From Megalonaias nervosa (taxonomy: Eukaryota > Mollusca > Bivalvia > Unionida > Unionidae), in the NCBI GenBank assembly GCA_016617855.1, contig JAECUM010001738.1:62001-126000 (forward strand): 64,000 bases of DNA, in the 5' to 3' direction. A program made the position numbers and the translations under genes. Under the pieces are notes generated by a model. The model saw only the letters and a program-made list of their open reading frames with translations. It searched no databases and was not told the origin of the DNA. Positions 1-11,884 of the stretch are shown in pieces (within the stretch, counting starts at the first letter, position 1; each line of letters opens with the position of its first letter).

Positions 1-299
1 AAATTGTTTTAAGTGGATTAAGAATATATAGTCAATAAAGAAACTATATTCAGCCTAACGCTTTAATCTGCTAGTATTGATCAATGATTACTTCTTCTGT
101 TTGTGATAATGACCAATAGCATTGCAATAATACTCTCTTAAATGCGTTAAGGATAAACACAAAAGGTTATACCTTGGAGTAACAGAAATAATTAACACAG
201 GATATATTGAAGAAGAAAAAAAATTATTTGTCAATCTAACGCTGATTAAACCTTTATGATCTGAAAAAGAACTAAATAGATACATCAGCTGGGCTGTTA

Positions 300-313
300 A
301 ACTTAAACCCCCC

Positions 314-365
<52 letters not shown>

Positions 366-376
366 CACACACACAC
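300..376. repeat. (CT)n/(CA)n microsatellite
   Basis: A C run passes into (CT)n and then about 24 CA units with one G interruption. The antisense reading frame through it is only Cys-Val repeat translation and is not a gene. Positions 1-299 show nothing recognisable. Confidence 0.95.
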
Positions 377-407
377 ATCTAATGTGCGCTATGTAAACTG
401 TCATTAG

Positions 408-671
408 CAGGGCCTGTGCAAAACTATTTTGCGCCCTAGGCGAACCTTCCACCGTGCGTACGCTCCCCTCTGTGTATCACTTATTTTAAAGTTTTCATTA
501 GTATTAATACACGTTCGAATTGATAATTTATTAATTCATTATTTATTCTACATATATAATGATAATAAATGAATACCCTGAGAGTGTACTTCGTTTTTGG
601 CGCCCCCCCCCCCCCAAATCTTGGCGCCCAAGGCGGCCAACTAGTCCGCCTATTGGGTTAAACCAGCCATG
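408..671. mobile_element. hAT-type MITE with 8-bp target duplication
   Basis: The segment begins CAGGGCCTG and ends with the inverted, diverged form CCAGCCATG. It is flanked by GTCATTAG on the left (400-407) and GTGATTAG on the right (672-679), a 7/8 match that fits the hAT target consensus nTnnnnAn. It contains a 13-C run and two GGCGCCC-type blocks but no reading frame, so it would be a non-autonomous copy. The class assignment rests on the CAGGG-type end and the 8-bp duplication only. Confidence 0.6.
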
Positions 672-767
672 GTGATTAGACATTACTGCACTGTGCTGAA
701 TTCATGATCAAATATAAATAACAGATTATTGCTCTCAGCATAATGAGGGTATGAATTTCATTTATGT

Positions 768-966
768 TGTGTTTCTTGTCATAAACTAACCCAAGTGAGA
801 TGTATATACTGGAACAGACACAAGCGTGTTGCTTCCAAGACTTTGTTTCTAAGAGTGACTCATATAGGCAATCCACACAGCGGGTCCCTAACAGCGCATG
901 TGTATATAAGTTGGATAAAGATGTACACATGATGTAGATTGTATTGTCCATTTCAATAATACAACA
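768..966 (-). repeat. 3' LTR of the Gypsy element
   Basis: Starts TGTGTTTC and ends ATACAACA on the plus strand, giving the usual TG...CA ends. It matches 5420-5618 over its whole length with scattered substitutions. The polypurine tract lies immediately at its high-coordinate edge. Confidence 0.92.
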
Positions 967-1337
967 TTTCCCTTGTTTTGACAAAATAAATAAAGTTGTT
1001 TTATTTTGAAGGTAACATATAAAATAAGGCAACGATATCTAAATAATTCTGTAGAGATAGTTATTTTCAATGATATAGATTTGACATGAAACAGTATATC
1101 ACATAATGACAATGCACACGCAAATAATGCCCAAAACATATTTAATGCGTTAATAATTTTGTTCATACGCATCTTGGATAACCATTAATATTTTTTTTTA
1201 CTATACCCTAAACAATCATCCTGCTTGTCAAGTACTCGTCAGTTGTTAACAGACTCCGCCGTTCCACATAAACGGCACTCCTGGGATGTCATTTACACTC
1301 AAGTTTCAGTTCAGTTCTCTATCTATAACCATCAATG

Positions 1338-4300
1338 TTACTTAATCCATTCATCATTTACATAGAGTTTGTTAGGTTTCACCTCTCTTCCAGACCATGT
1401 AATATATGGGGCGTCTGACCTCAAAGTCTTAGCTCCTGATTCTGGGATAGTGTTACTGAAATGGGGTTCTCTAGGGAAAACTGTTTGAAATGGAGTATTT
1501 TCATATTGCTGCTCGTGGTCAGCCAATACGCGAGCAGCAAATGGGGTCACATCTGATAGATGGGGTAAACACCACCATCCCGAATCTGTACGGAATATGA
1601 CCTGCCGTTGTGAACTCTTTATAACCTTGGCGGGTTTCCATATTTTGCCAAATTGAACTCTCACAGAATCATTTACGGAAAGGGGTTTAAGTAATCTTGC
1701 TGTTTGTCAGAATACTGTGTTTGTTTTGATTTCGACGGCTGCATTTTCGCTTGAATAATAGTTGGGTCAACGGTCTGTGGTTTGAGAAGTTTATTTATAA
1801 TCGGTATTATAGATTTTGTTCTTCTGCCAAGTAACATTTTAGATGGTGTATAGCCGCAATCCAAGGGCGTACTTCTATCTTCTGACAAGGCTAAATAAGG
1901 GTCCTGCTTACTGCCCCTTGCTTTAGTGAGCAGTTTCTTGGCAATCGAGACTGCCTTTTCTGCCAAACCATTAGACATTGCATGTAATGGACTTAACGTC
2001 CTGTGTTCGAAACCCCATTCTTTCGCAAAGTTTGCGAATTCTTGGGATGAAATTTGCGGTCCATTGTCACTGACACAGACATCACAAATACCGTTTCGTG
2101 ACGTGTACTTTCAGTTTCCTGATAATTGTGATACTGTACTGTGTGTGTCAAGCAATAAGTCTATCTCAAAAAAGCGACTATAATAATCTACAGTCATGAG
2201 ATAATTTTTTCCATCCAATGTAAACAGGTCAGTACCAACATTTTAACATGAACTTTGTAGGATGACATGTGGGATTAAAGGTTCTTTAGCAATGGAGTCG
2301 CGGTGAGTGAGACATATCGAGCATTTTAACACATGGTCTGTGATTTCTTTGGACATACCTGGCCAAACGATGCTATCTTTCGCGCGTTCAAATGTCTTGT
2401 TTACTCCCAGATGACCAGCGTGCACAGCTCGTGTCATCTCCTGCCGGAGACCTTTCGGCACAATTAACTTTTGACCTCTGAAAATTAAGTCATCTTCTAC
2501 AGATAGTTCATCCCTGTGATTCCAGAACTGGAGCAGATCGGTATTGCAGTCAGCGCGTGAACTAAGCCATCCCTGAGTTATAGTCTTTATCAAAGTTTGC
2601 ATTTTTTGCGGGTCAACTTTGATAACGCTCTTCAGACATTCTAACCGTCGATCTGTGACAAACAACTGTTTTTTTTTATATTATGTACGCGAAGGTCAAG
2701 TCCTTCGATCAATCTTGGGTATGTGTCCGGAAGTGATTGTCTTGATAAATAATCACTAATGGGCAAATCTTTCCCTCGTACATGATGCACTTCACTATCG
2801 TACTGCTGAAGCTGCAACATCATGCGCTTAAGGCGTGAATGGGGCTGCTGAAAGGGGCTTTCTCTTGATCAGTTTAGTCGGCTTGTGATCTGAGCGCACC
2901 CTAACTGGTCTAGCAAAAACCAATTGATGAAAACGTTTACAGTCAAATAGTATAGCCAGCATTTCTTTTTCTATCTAAGCATATCCTATTTCGGGTTGTG
3001 TTAGGCTTTTGGATGCGAATGCTATGGGTTGACCGTCTTGCATAAAGCATGTCCCAATCCCATACTTGGAAGCGTCTACTTCGAGTGTTGAGTGCTTGGT
3101 GAAGTCAAAGTAAACCAGCACAGGGTGTCGCGTGATTATATCCTTGACCTCTTGAAATGACTTCTTCTGAGGTTCGTCCCAGACAAATTCCGTGTCTTTC
3201 TTCAGAGGGCGCTTAAAGGGCTTGTAACCTCTGCTAAATTTGGCGCGAGTTTAGAAAGATAGGTAACCATTCCTAATACGTTTTCTAATTTGGACCTGTT
3301 TTCGGGAGCATCAAGTTTAAGAATAGCCTCAACCTTGTTTTGATCGGGTTTTAAACCTGACGAGCTTATTGAATGGCCCAAAAAAGATACTTCCGTTGCG
3401 CCTATTACGCATTTGACTGCGTTGAGACGCACACCCTTTGAGCGCGCACGTTCAAGTACACGTGTCAACATGTCGTCATGTTCCTTGCGAGAGCGTCCCC
3501 ACACCAATATGTCGTCGACTATACACGCGACATTTGGTAAGCCCTCAAAATTTTCAGCCATCTTTATTTGAAATATGTCTTGTAAACCTTTTATCCCAAA
3601 AGGTAACCTAAGATATGGGTACCGTCAGAAAGGCGTACTAAATGTAGTTAGGTATGAAGATTCGTCTTCAAGTTTCACACTCCAGTAGCCATGTGTACAG
3701 TCTAACGTGCTAAAGTACTTGGCATCGGTTAGTTTAGTTGTGACATCATCAATTGTCACCGTAGGATAGTGGGACCTAAGGACTGAATCGTTTAACGCCT
3801 TTGGGTCTGGGCAAATACACAATTTGCCAGATTTCGGTTTCTCGGTTATTACAAGGGAGTTGACCCATTCGGTGGGTTCTGTAACCCTTTCAATAATTTT
3901 GCACTCTTCCATTCTTGTGAGTTCTTCTTTAAGCTTTGACTTTAATGCTTCTGGTACCTTTCGCGGGCGTTTAACTACTGGTACTGCGTCTGGTTTAAGA
4001 TGCAGCTTGCACACACCGAGAAACAGACCTATTCCCTGAAATAGGTCACTGTACATACTTGTAACAGCTGATTTATCTAAGCCAGACTCATTATCAATAG
4101 CGTATGTCAGCTGGACTAACTGTAAGTCAAGTGAAGTTTGCAGGCTAATGAGAGCTGCGGCCTGACTATCTACAACGCAAAAGTATGTTTTTACAGTTTT
4201 GCCATTGTGTGAGCAGGAAAGCATTATCTTTCCCACTACTGAAATCAAATCCCCTGTGTACAATACAAGCTTACTGTCGTGGGGTATTAAGAGGTCTTTA

Positions 4301-4587
4301 ATATTGAGTGTTTTGTACAACGCTAGTTGAAGAATGTTTACTTGTGACCCGGTATCTATTTTAAATTTATATGGGGTTTGGGAAGGACCAGTGCGTAACT
4401 GGACAAATGCACGGTCTGGAGATGAGAGAGATGAATGCCTTACCGTATCTATGTAAAAGTCCTTGTCATTATGAGTATTCCGTGCACTGTTACCACTCCC
4501 GTTATAATCAAATCCCTGGTCACTATTTGATATTATTATGCACAATTTTGGATCTGCACATTTTTGCAAAATGATTAAATTTGCCAC
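1338..4587 (-). pseudogene. pol: Gypsy Pol polyprotein (PR-RT-RH-IN), broken
   Basis: Pol copies and integrates the retroelement. Open pieces in order: 3625-4587 carries the protease active site (K-I-D-T-G-S) and the N-terminal half of reverse transcriptase, including the LDCTHGYW block. 3202-3561 carries the catalytic CIVDDILVWG box and the FLGH motif. About 2830-3200 is a broken RNase H region. 2243-2823 contains the integrase HHCC finger (H-x3-H...C-x2-C near 2310-2440). 1673-1978 and 1338-1664 hold the end of the integrase core and a C-terminal domain. About six frame breaks separate these parts, and the integrase DD residues are partly lost around 1980-2240. The best family match from memory is the K02A2.6-like/Mag group common in molluscs. 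Confidence 0.9.
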
Positions 4588-5313
4588 ATTTTCTGCAAGT
4601 CACACCTCTAGCTGGACACTGCGCGTTGTTCGACTGGTGATTCCTGTTTCCACAATTCCCACATGGTTTGTGTGTTGTGAACTGCTCGGGCCTTGCACCA
4701 TTGTGATGTTGGGTCCGATGTGTCTGCGTTGACTTCAGGGATTGTTGCCAGTGATATCCCCTGGGTTTGTTTCCACCGCGTGTCTGCACTCGGCTTTTAC
4801 TTTTATCAACAACGTCTACATCCTTGTTTGGCGTGCCGTTTGAAATCGACATCGATTTCAATTGCTGCTGACAATATTCAAAGCTTTGAACGATCTGGAT
4901 AGCTTTGTCTGATGTCAACTTGTCTCCTTCATTAATCATTTTCTCTCGGACTCTCTAACTGTTAGTCCAAAATACAATTCTATCCCTTATCATATCATCG
5001 GCATCATGAAAGTTGCAGTCTCTGGCTTTCAGTCTTAGCCCTGTGACGTAGGAATCAATTGATTCCGCTCCTTGCACTTCCGTATTGAAACGATAGCGCG
5101 CAAATATGGGGTTTAACTTTGGTTGCACGTGTGCCTTGAAGCGGTCATAGAATCGCCAGCCCACAACAAAAGGTATGACACCTTTCAGCTTCTGTTTTTT
5201 CTTTAAGCGGTCCATTAAAAATCAAAGTGATATGTAGTTACTTTTCCCCACTGTTCCGGCAAGTTCGTAGCCTCCCAGTCCATGACTGATGGCGTAATAT
5301 CGCTTAAATCCAT
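4523..5313 (-). pseudogene. gag: Retrotransposon Gag with two CCHC zinc knuckles, frameshifted
   Basis: Gag is the structural and RNA-binding polyprotein of the retroelement particle. The likely start is the ATG at 5313, followed by a short frame with the W-x(3)-N-L-P-E-Q-W pattern typical of Mag-like Gag N-termini. The frame shifts near 5215 and again near 4950. The C-terminal piece (4523-4939) has two zinc knuckles, the first beginning CGNC and the second CRKCGKFNHFAKMC (C-x2-C-x4-H-x4-C), preceded by a basic Gly-rich stretch. It runs directly towards the protease region of pol. The frame breaks indicate a dead copy. Confidence 0.85.
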
Positions 5314-5401
5314 GGTTAATTTTTCCAAATCTTAACTAATACACACATATTTACTCTATGCGCAACTCCAAGTTAATGCACTAATCCAACTTAATGCATC
5401 A

Positions 5402-5419
5402 ACCCCACATCTGACACCA
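5402..5419 (-). promoter_or_regulatory. Primer-binding site, tRNA-Leu type
   Basis: On the minus strand the bases just inside the 5' LTR read TGGTGTCAGATGTGGGG. This is complementary, with about two mismatches, to the CCA-bearing 3' end of animal tRNA-Leu as I recall it. The TGG directly at the LTR edge is the diagnostic placement. Confidence 0.75.
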
Positions 5420-5618
5420 TGTGTTTCTTGTCATAAACTATGTCAAGTGAGATGTATATATTGGAACAGACACAAGCGTGTTGTTTCCAAGACTTTGTTT
5501 CTAAGAGTGACTCATATAGGCAATCCACACAGCGGGTCCCTAACAGCGCAAGCGTATAAAAGTTGGATAAAGATGTACACATGATGTAGATTGTATAGTC
5601 CATTTCAATAATACAACA
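5420..5618 (-). repeat. 5' LTR of the Gypsy element
   Basis: Same length and ends as the 768-966 copy. It contains a TATA-like GTATAAAAG (5551-5559, plus strand), corresponding to GTATATAAG in the other LTR. It sits directly against the primer-binding site. Confidence 0.92.
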
Positions 5619-5884
5619 ATTTATTTAGTACTTTTTAAAATGATTTTATTGTAAAGATAAAAGTTGGCATACAGGCATCCTCTGAGGTCCGGTCGTCATA
5701 AATACACATAAACCTAATTTAAAAGATCTCTGTGATTTAAATTTTAAGAAACTTTCTTTAATGTCTATACTTATAAAGTTTTACTGAAGCATTGGTAGCA
5801 AACAATTATATTGTTTGTTCTAGTATGACTTGATTCAACGCTTTTAGCGCCCATTTGTAATTACAGTAATATAATCTAAGTACT
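5619..5884. other. Gene-free stretch
   Basis: AT-rich sequence between the Gypsy element and the nested MITEs. I see no coding signal, RNA gene or repeat in it. Confidence 0.5.
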
Positions 5885-6285
5885 CAGGGGCGTATCGACC
5901 ACATAGCAAGAGTGTTCAAAGCATAGGGCTCAAGAATTATTTTTTCACTATAGATTAGGCAAGGGCTCCAGGGCCGGATCAGGCGGGTGGGGATCCGAGG
6001 TTTCAGGACCCCCTTGCTAAAAATAGTACACACAAACGTACAGTAACTTGTCACTTGAAATTTGACCCTAGTTTTATTCTTGCGCACATTCATTGGGTAT
6101 TTTGCACACTTTGAGTAAATAGATACATAGACGTTTGTTTTGGTGCCCTTTCAAGGAAAGTCAGAACCCTTTTGAAGCCATGGACATGCCACCCGCAAAC
6201 ACCTGACCTTATCCGGCCCTGAGTCCATCGGAACGCTTTGCATGGGGGCCCGCCTAAGGGTCCAAATATCCAAGCTACACCACTG
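5885..6285. mobile_element. Nested hAT-type MITEs
   Basis: The outer unit runs from CAGGGGCGTA (5885) to TACACCACTG (6285), inverted ends of hAT type. The flanks TAAGTACT and TTAGCAAT agree at 5 of 8 positions, a possible decayed target duplication. The inner unit runs from CAGGGCCGGAT (5969) to ATCCGGCCCTG (6221), a perfect 11-bp inverted pair. No coding potential. The nesting is inferred from the ends alone. Confidence 0.5.
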
Positions 6286-6423
6286 TTAGCAATAATTAAA
6301 ATTTATAGTTCTGTTGTGTTCATTTGAAATCAAATGACCTAAATACATGGTGTAATAGTAAAAAAGAGTACATAAGTGTTACTACTTGTAATGCTCAGAT
6401 AAACTGATTGTTCTTTTGTAAAT

Positions 6424-6810
6424 AACATCATGCAAAAGGACGGAGTAAAGAAAAATATAGATAATGGCGAAAGCTAATGCAGTGTAACTAAGATCGATCT
6501 ATTTTTTGAGTGGATAGCGTCAGTGGTTGTGACCGTTGTGATGGATGCGTCTTAACGTGGATAGCAGTCTAAACAAGCAAAAGTCCAAGGACGGTCAGTG
6601 ACCCCAGAGAAGTAATCACTACTGCTTTGTCGGAATGCAGCCGCAAGAACATTGCTGTGAATGAAAACCGCATTACTCTCGTGACGTCAATGAACATCAG
6701 GGTATAAATATATGTTCGAGGGTTGAAGCCGATAAAACAAATCTTAATGAGTGAACAAGTGATGGATCAAATGGATGATTCAAACAGGGAGGTGGAAAAG
6801 GAAGGTAGGT
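6424..6810 (+). promoter_or_regulatory. Promoter-like duplicated segment, copy 1, with possible first exon
   Basis: The segment is paralogous to 8531-9145. It holds a perfect CRE palindrome TGACGTCA (6682-6689), a TATA box GGTATAAATA (6701-6710) 12 bp downstream, and an ATG at 6747. From there an open stretch of 19 codons rich in Asp and Glu ends at a GAAG/GTAGGT splice donor (exon 6747-6804). No downstream exon was identified, so the gene is unknown. It could also be an alternative 5' end of the methyltransferase gene 5.4 kb downstream, which is pure speculation. Confidence 0.4.
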
Positions 6811-7282
6811 ATTGAGCTTAATTAGTATAAGAAATTTATATAATAAATTATGATTGCTTGTTAAAGCTGTCCAAAAGTGACATAACAGTATCATTATCAC
6901 CTATCGGAACTGCATAAGTAAAATTCGTGTATAAGTAGAACCAGAAACAGCTGTTGCAGTAGTGGTAGTAAATCATACATTGTTTCAATTCTAAATGTAA
7001 GCCTATACATTACTGCCGCTGTTTTGTTGTTGAGTTTGTTATTGTTGTTGTTCTCCCTTTGTCTCTGATGCTGCTAATGAGGATAACGATGACGAATATA
7101 ATAACGATGTGTAAATAATACTGATTTCGAAACATGTGTCGGAGACATCAGAAGTTGTTCCGTTCTTGTTTAAGAAGTGGATGAATTATTGTGAAAACTG
7201 GGACAATGACGTAACTGCTAATAATAGAAAAGTAATCGTTTTTAAGGGACATTAATGTCAAAATGTGTCATTTGTATGGCGA

Positions 7283-7380
<98 letters not shown>

Positions 7381-8279
7381 TATTTAACATGATGGTTTTG
7401 TTAGGGAGATATCAGGTTTTCGTAGTACAATTGATTTGGAAAATACCAACCTGAAATTTCTGTAAAATATTTTTACTGTAAAATTGCAGACTTAAAATGT
7501 ATTCATATATGACCATCACAATCTGATTTTTATCGGTTTGATGACTATCGTGGACGTTACTCTCTAAAGTTAGTGGACAGCACACAATTACAAAATGCTA
7601 TATAACATTATAAATTCTCCAAAATAGTGCAATTATTTCTGTTTTATTAAAAATTTGATACATTTGCAATCTGGGTTGTGCCTACCGAATCTAAAAAGAA
7701 AAAAATTGGGTATTTTTTTTTTTTTTATCTTGGGTTTTCTCTCAAGTGAGTGATAGATATAGGGGTGCATTTGCTATTAGAAGCTATGATTATAAGAGCA
7801 GAAAATCAATATGTGTAAACTTGGTTTTCTGATTTTGACATTTCGTCCAAGCTTGAAGCTTATACAATATTAAAAACATTAAAAAAAAAAAAAAAAAAAC
7901 TTTTATTCTGTCTGGAAAATAAAGACAGGCCCTGGACAAGATTCTGATGCGTTCAGGCTTTATAATCTACATCAAACAGAATGAATACCAGTATTTGATT
8001 GTATGTCTGCATATGAGTCAATATATAAATTATTACCACGATATTACCATGTTAATCCCATATCAGAAACATCTAAATATTTATTGACAAATGCATCGAA
8101 TGGAATAATTAATGTAAGTGAAATTTGTATACATTTGTATGGAAACAAGAAAAGCAATACGTCATAGATCCTCGGTAGGTAATGATGGGCTTTTACAGTT
8201 GAGAATTGTACTTCTTCTTCTTCTCTCTCATCAAAAACTGTACTACTTCAATACATTACAACATGGAACGAATTAAGGG

Positions 8280-8339
<60 letters not shown>

Positions 8340-8530
8340 CTCTCTATTTGAAGACATTCAAAATTTTAAGTATTTCTTTTTTTAAAAGTATAAATATTCA
8401 CCTATGCATCTTTTGAAGTCTGTTGAAGACTGGTCCCTGCAAATATACACCAATCTTACTTAAAGGGAACTTCCTGGTCAAAATTTTAAGAAGCATGATC
8501 AATCGTTTTACTACTCAGGTGAAAGTTCTT
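6811..8530. other. Gene-free stretch with microsatellites
   Basis: Contains (TA)n followed by (GA)n at 7286-7373, an A run at 7880-7899 and (TA)n at 8281-8337. The TA-to-GA junction is a compound microsatellite. I see no conserved coding sequence. Confidence 0.7.
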
Positions 8531-9145
8531 TTAGAATAACATCATCCAAAAAAAAAAGACGGATAAGAGGAAAATGAAGACAATAGCAAAAACCAAGGTA
8601 GTGCAATTAAAGTTCGATCTATTTTGAGTTTATAGCGACATAGGTCGTGACCATGGGCGCCCACATATAAGATGGGGGGGGGGGCTGCATTTGCAACCCA
8701 CCACTCCCCATCACGCACCCCTGATTTCACCTCTAAACATGTTTGGGCCTACATCCTTAAAACGTAATAGCTAACCACTTCATGAATATAATTCCGCGGG
8801 CGCCCCAGGTTGTGACCGTTCTGATGATGATCTTAAAGTTTAGATGTGTGCGGCCATTCGACCATGTACGTCAAACGTTCTGGTGGGTGCGACTTAATAT
8901 AAACGAGCGGTAGTCCAATGACCAGTCAATGACCCCATTGCGAGTAAACAGTGCTTCCATTGATTGTAATCACGCCCCAAGCGCGTGAAGGAAAATTTGT
9001 GTGTGTGTGTGTGCGTGTGGATTCTCGATGTTAAAGAGCTTTCAAGTATAAATATATGATTGAATGCTGAGGAAAAATCCTTATTAAAAGAGAGAAAAAT
9101 GTACACATGGATCATTCAATCAGAAAAGTGAATAAGGATGGCGGG
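8531..9145 (+). promoter_or_regulatory. Promoter-like duplicated segment, copy 2, interrupted by a MITE
   Basis: Aligns by eye with 6424-6810 across the AATAACATCAT start, the TCGATCTATTTT block, the GTTGTGACCGTT block, the GTATAAATATATG TATA box (9047-9059) and the ATGGATCATTC start (9107). The donor splice site present in copy 1 reads ATGGCGGG here, so the exon is probably dead. The MITE at 8652-8808 splits the copy. Confidence 0.45.
8652..8808. mobile_element. 157-bp hAT-type MITE with confirmed empty site
   Basis: Ends CATGGGCGCC and GGCGCCCCAG are an inverted pair. Flanks are GTCGTGAC (8644-8651) and GTTGTGAC (8809-8816), an 8-bp duplication with one mismatch. The paralogous segment at about 6531-6541 reads GTTGTGACCGTT with no insertion, which fixes both boundaries. 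Contains a 10-G run and no reading frame of its own. Confidence 0.75.
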
Positions 9146-9980
9146 GGGGAGGGGGATTAATTCATTAGTATACAGAAAAATGTATCGCACCATTAGATTC
9201 TTTTTTTTTTTTCATAATGTTCCGTTTCATGTACACTTATGTACAATAAAATGTATATATTTGCAAGATTATTTTTAGCTACTGAATCTGTGTATCTGCA
9301 ATCCTACCATGTACGATTTCCTAATTATAGTAATTATTGTAGTAGTAGTAGTAGTAGTAGTAGTAGAATGGCTGATTAATATAGATTTCTATAATTATTT
9401 ATCCATTTTGTATATCGTACTAATTCTTTTATCAAATAATGTTGCATGGCTTGCAATGTAGTCTTCATATATGTACACGTATACTGTTATGCTACCCGTA
9501 TTTCTTGCATAAGTGTTATAATATTTATGTCATATTGCTAAAGTATTAAACACTTTTAAATGTAAATGATTTGGATTTAACATACGTACAAGTGCATTGT
9601 ACTCTAATTTAAATATACATAAATAATAAAATGGTATTGCTATTATTGTGGTGGTGTTATCGTTGTTGCTTTATTGTTGCTATTGTATTTAAGTTTGTCA
9701 TTGTAGTCATTCTCTCGTTGCCTCTAAAGATGTTGATGACAACGAAGTTGACGATGACGACAATAATTAAGGCCGGAATAAAGGAAGAGCAAATAAATTT
9801 TACTTCTTTGGAGGGGGAGGGGGCGCTTATTAAAATTGCTTGAAGGTTTCCTACTACCGTTACCCGGTACGGATGGTAATAATGATGTATAAGCAAATTT
9901 TTATTTCCAAACACAAGCCGGAATCCGCACCGCCGACGACTCCATTTGACACAAAGCTCAAAAACCGCACATTGCTTGTA
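9146..9980. other. Gene-free stretch with (TAG)n
   Basis: Contains a (TAG)n microsatellite at 9339-9366 and a GTTGTTG-rich patch near 9660. The short open frames at 9631-9914 are low-complexity and oppositely overlapping. I see no gene. Confidence 0.6.
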
Positions 9981-10196
9981 GTAGCGAGTGATCTAAGGCG
10001 CTCGCTTTTCGATTTCACTCACCTCGGTCCACTTGGGTTCGAGTGTCTGCTCGTCAAATGTTGGTATGTAAGAAATCTTGTTAGTAGATTCTCGTCGGTC
10101 AAGGTTCTTTTCATGGTTTTCTTCACTAAATACACTGGCCGCCATGAACAGTCTATCATGTGCTGAAAAATGGCGTTAAACTCGCAAACACAAAAC
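9981..10196 (+). mobile_element. SINE family B, near full-length diverged copy
   Basis: The tRNA-like head GCGAGTGATCTAAGGCGCT resembles a pol III A box region and GGGTTCGAGTG resembles a B box. The body ends with CTGGCCGCCATGAACAG and the family signature CTGAAAAATGGCGTTAAAC (near 10160-10182), then an A/C-rich tail. The best copy of the same family is the reverse-strand one at 25976-26222. Confidence 0.6.
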
Positions 10197-11310
10197 AAAT
10201 TCAGTTCATTTGGACGCCAGAAGGTCCTATTTATTAGATTTTACGCATGTGGAAGTCAGAGAGAGCGGTATACCCAACAAGAATCGGTTTTTTATTGATT
10301 ATATCATTTCCCCTTTCCGCTTTTTCAGCATCACAGGGGCTCGTACAACTTACCTATAAATCATGCACATACCATGCAGTACCACAACGTTGGACACTTC
10401 TCTCCTTTCACGCGGGGCCTATTTAAGAATCAACGCTGTTATTTCAAGCTGCATTTCGCATAGCATAAAAGGTGGTACCAATGAATAGCTGAAGCAGTCG
10501 AATTTTTATGTCTGCACAAAGTTGAACTCATTACCAGACTTTTAAGGAATACCGGACCATTTTCCCACGTTACCGGTCTACATGTTCATGACCGCTCCCT
10601 TTAATACGCAAGTACAACGCACTGAATGGTGTGTGTTTACTGATGTGGACATGGATATTTATGTACGTATTAGCTAATTGCCCGTCTTAGCATGGGAGCC
10701 ATCCAAGAAAGTTTCAAAATAAAAATTAAAAGACGTTAAAAAGAAATAAAACAATATTTGGATGAGCAGTTTGAAAGAAAATTTGAACATGAAATTTTTT
10801 TTAAAAAATTTAAAAGTTAAAAACATTGGTTTGCCGCCTTGAGTTTCGCACTCACGACCTCTTGTTATCATCAGGTTCACATGCAGAAAGAAAGACAAAT
10901 GTGGGTGTGTATATATAAGATTAAATGGAGACTCGGGGTGGCCGTGTGGACTGGGGCGCTCTACCTATCTTACCTCCACGCGCGTGAGTTATAGTTTGAG
11001 AACGACCAATGTGAGTAAGTGAGAAGTTTGCCAATTATTTCCCATGAGGTGGTAGTTCTTATTGGACTCGCGGTACTAATTCAGCTCACTATGTAAACCT
11101 ATGCAAAAAAAAAAAAAAAAAAAAAAAATTCCTATTAAAAATTTACAATATGTTTGAAACATGTGTTTCAATTCCACATCAAAGAGTCAGATGCTAATTT
11201 CGGTAAAGAGTTTGACAAACTAAAGTCTATATAAAGATTTAAATTCCGTCAATAAAACAATGTCGCGATTTATTTTCATTTTACCGTTAGGATAAGGTCT
11301 GGTTCATTAC
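10197..11310. other. Gene-free stretch, possible SINE with poly-A
   Basis: A tRNA-like head GGTGGCCGTGTGGACTGGGG begins near 10936 and a 24-A tail lies at 11105-11128, so this may be a further SINE. The rest is unremarkable AT-rich sequence. Confidence 0.35.
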
Positions 11311-11401
11311 GATATTCTTCCTCCACCAGTTATATTGGCCGCCAAGTGTGGCCTATCTTGCGCAAAAACTTTGCGTTAAACCCCATAACAACAATAACTT
11401 T
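11311..11401 (+). mobile_element. SINE family B 3' fragment
   Basis: Carries the CTTCCTCCACCAGTTATATT and GCGTTAAACCCC blocks shared with the copies at 25976-26222, 26525-26668 and 11513-11596, followed by an AACAAC tail. Confidence 0.6.
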
Positions 11402-11512
11402 TTATTATCAGCCAATCATGGCCAGCCAAACTATATATACTCTTATTTTATCCTCACCTATTTCTAGACTGGTTCCCATACTTAAATATCAATTTTACTG
11501 TGAGTCCTATAC

Positions 11513-11596
11513 AGGTCTTCCCGGGTTCTTCCTCCACCAAATATGAACGGGCCGCCATGTATAATCTATGACGTGCTGAAAAGTGACGTGAAACCA
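11513..11596 (+). mobile_element. SINE family B 3' fragment
   Basis: Contains TTCCTCCACCAAATATGAAC, GGCCGCCATGTATAATCTAT and GTGCTGAAAAGTGACGTGAA, the same block order as the other family B copies. Diverged and 5'-truncated. Confidence 0.55.
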
Positions 11597-11884
11597 ATTA
11601 TGTTAAATCCCATTTCCGAGTTAGAATATGTTTGGAAATGAAACAATTTACAACATGGATGCATTAATCAATAAGAAAAGCTTGCCTAATGAAACTTTTA
11701 TTTCTCAGATAAGTGCATTTTTGCATGACAATTTTTGTTCTTGTATCGAATGGTAATTTAGGCACTGTGTGATTTATGAAGTGAAATGAAAAACAGTTAC
11801 GCCTCGCAGGGATACATTATAAAGGGTTTAAAACGATGCTTGCGTGGGGCATATACGGCTTTATTTTCAGTTTTAGAAAGGGTC

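Larger units (their letters stand above)
768..5618 (-). mobile_element. Gypsy LTR retrotransposon (Mag/K02A2.6-like), decayed
   Basis: Two 199-bp direct repeats with TG...CA ends bound a minus-strand gag-pol region. From the high-coordinate end the order is 5' LTR, primer-binding site, Gag, two CCHC zinc knuckles, aspartic protease (DTGS), reverse transcriptase (VDD catalytic box), RNase H, integrase zinc finger (H-H-C-C) and integrase core. That order is Gypsy/Metaviridae-type. A purine-rich tract (AAGGGAAA on the minus strand, 967-975) abuts the 3' LTR. The LTRs differ at roughly ten positions by eye, and Gag and Pol carry several frameshifts and stops, so the copy is old and non-autonomous. 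No matching target duplication was seen (TATGT left, ATTTA right). Confidence 0.93.

Noticed and set aside
3824..4902. Plus-strand open frames within the Gypsy element
   Set aside because: Shadows of the minus-strand gag-pol coding sequence.
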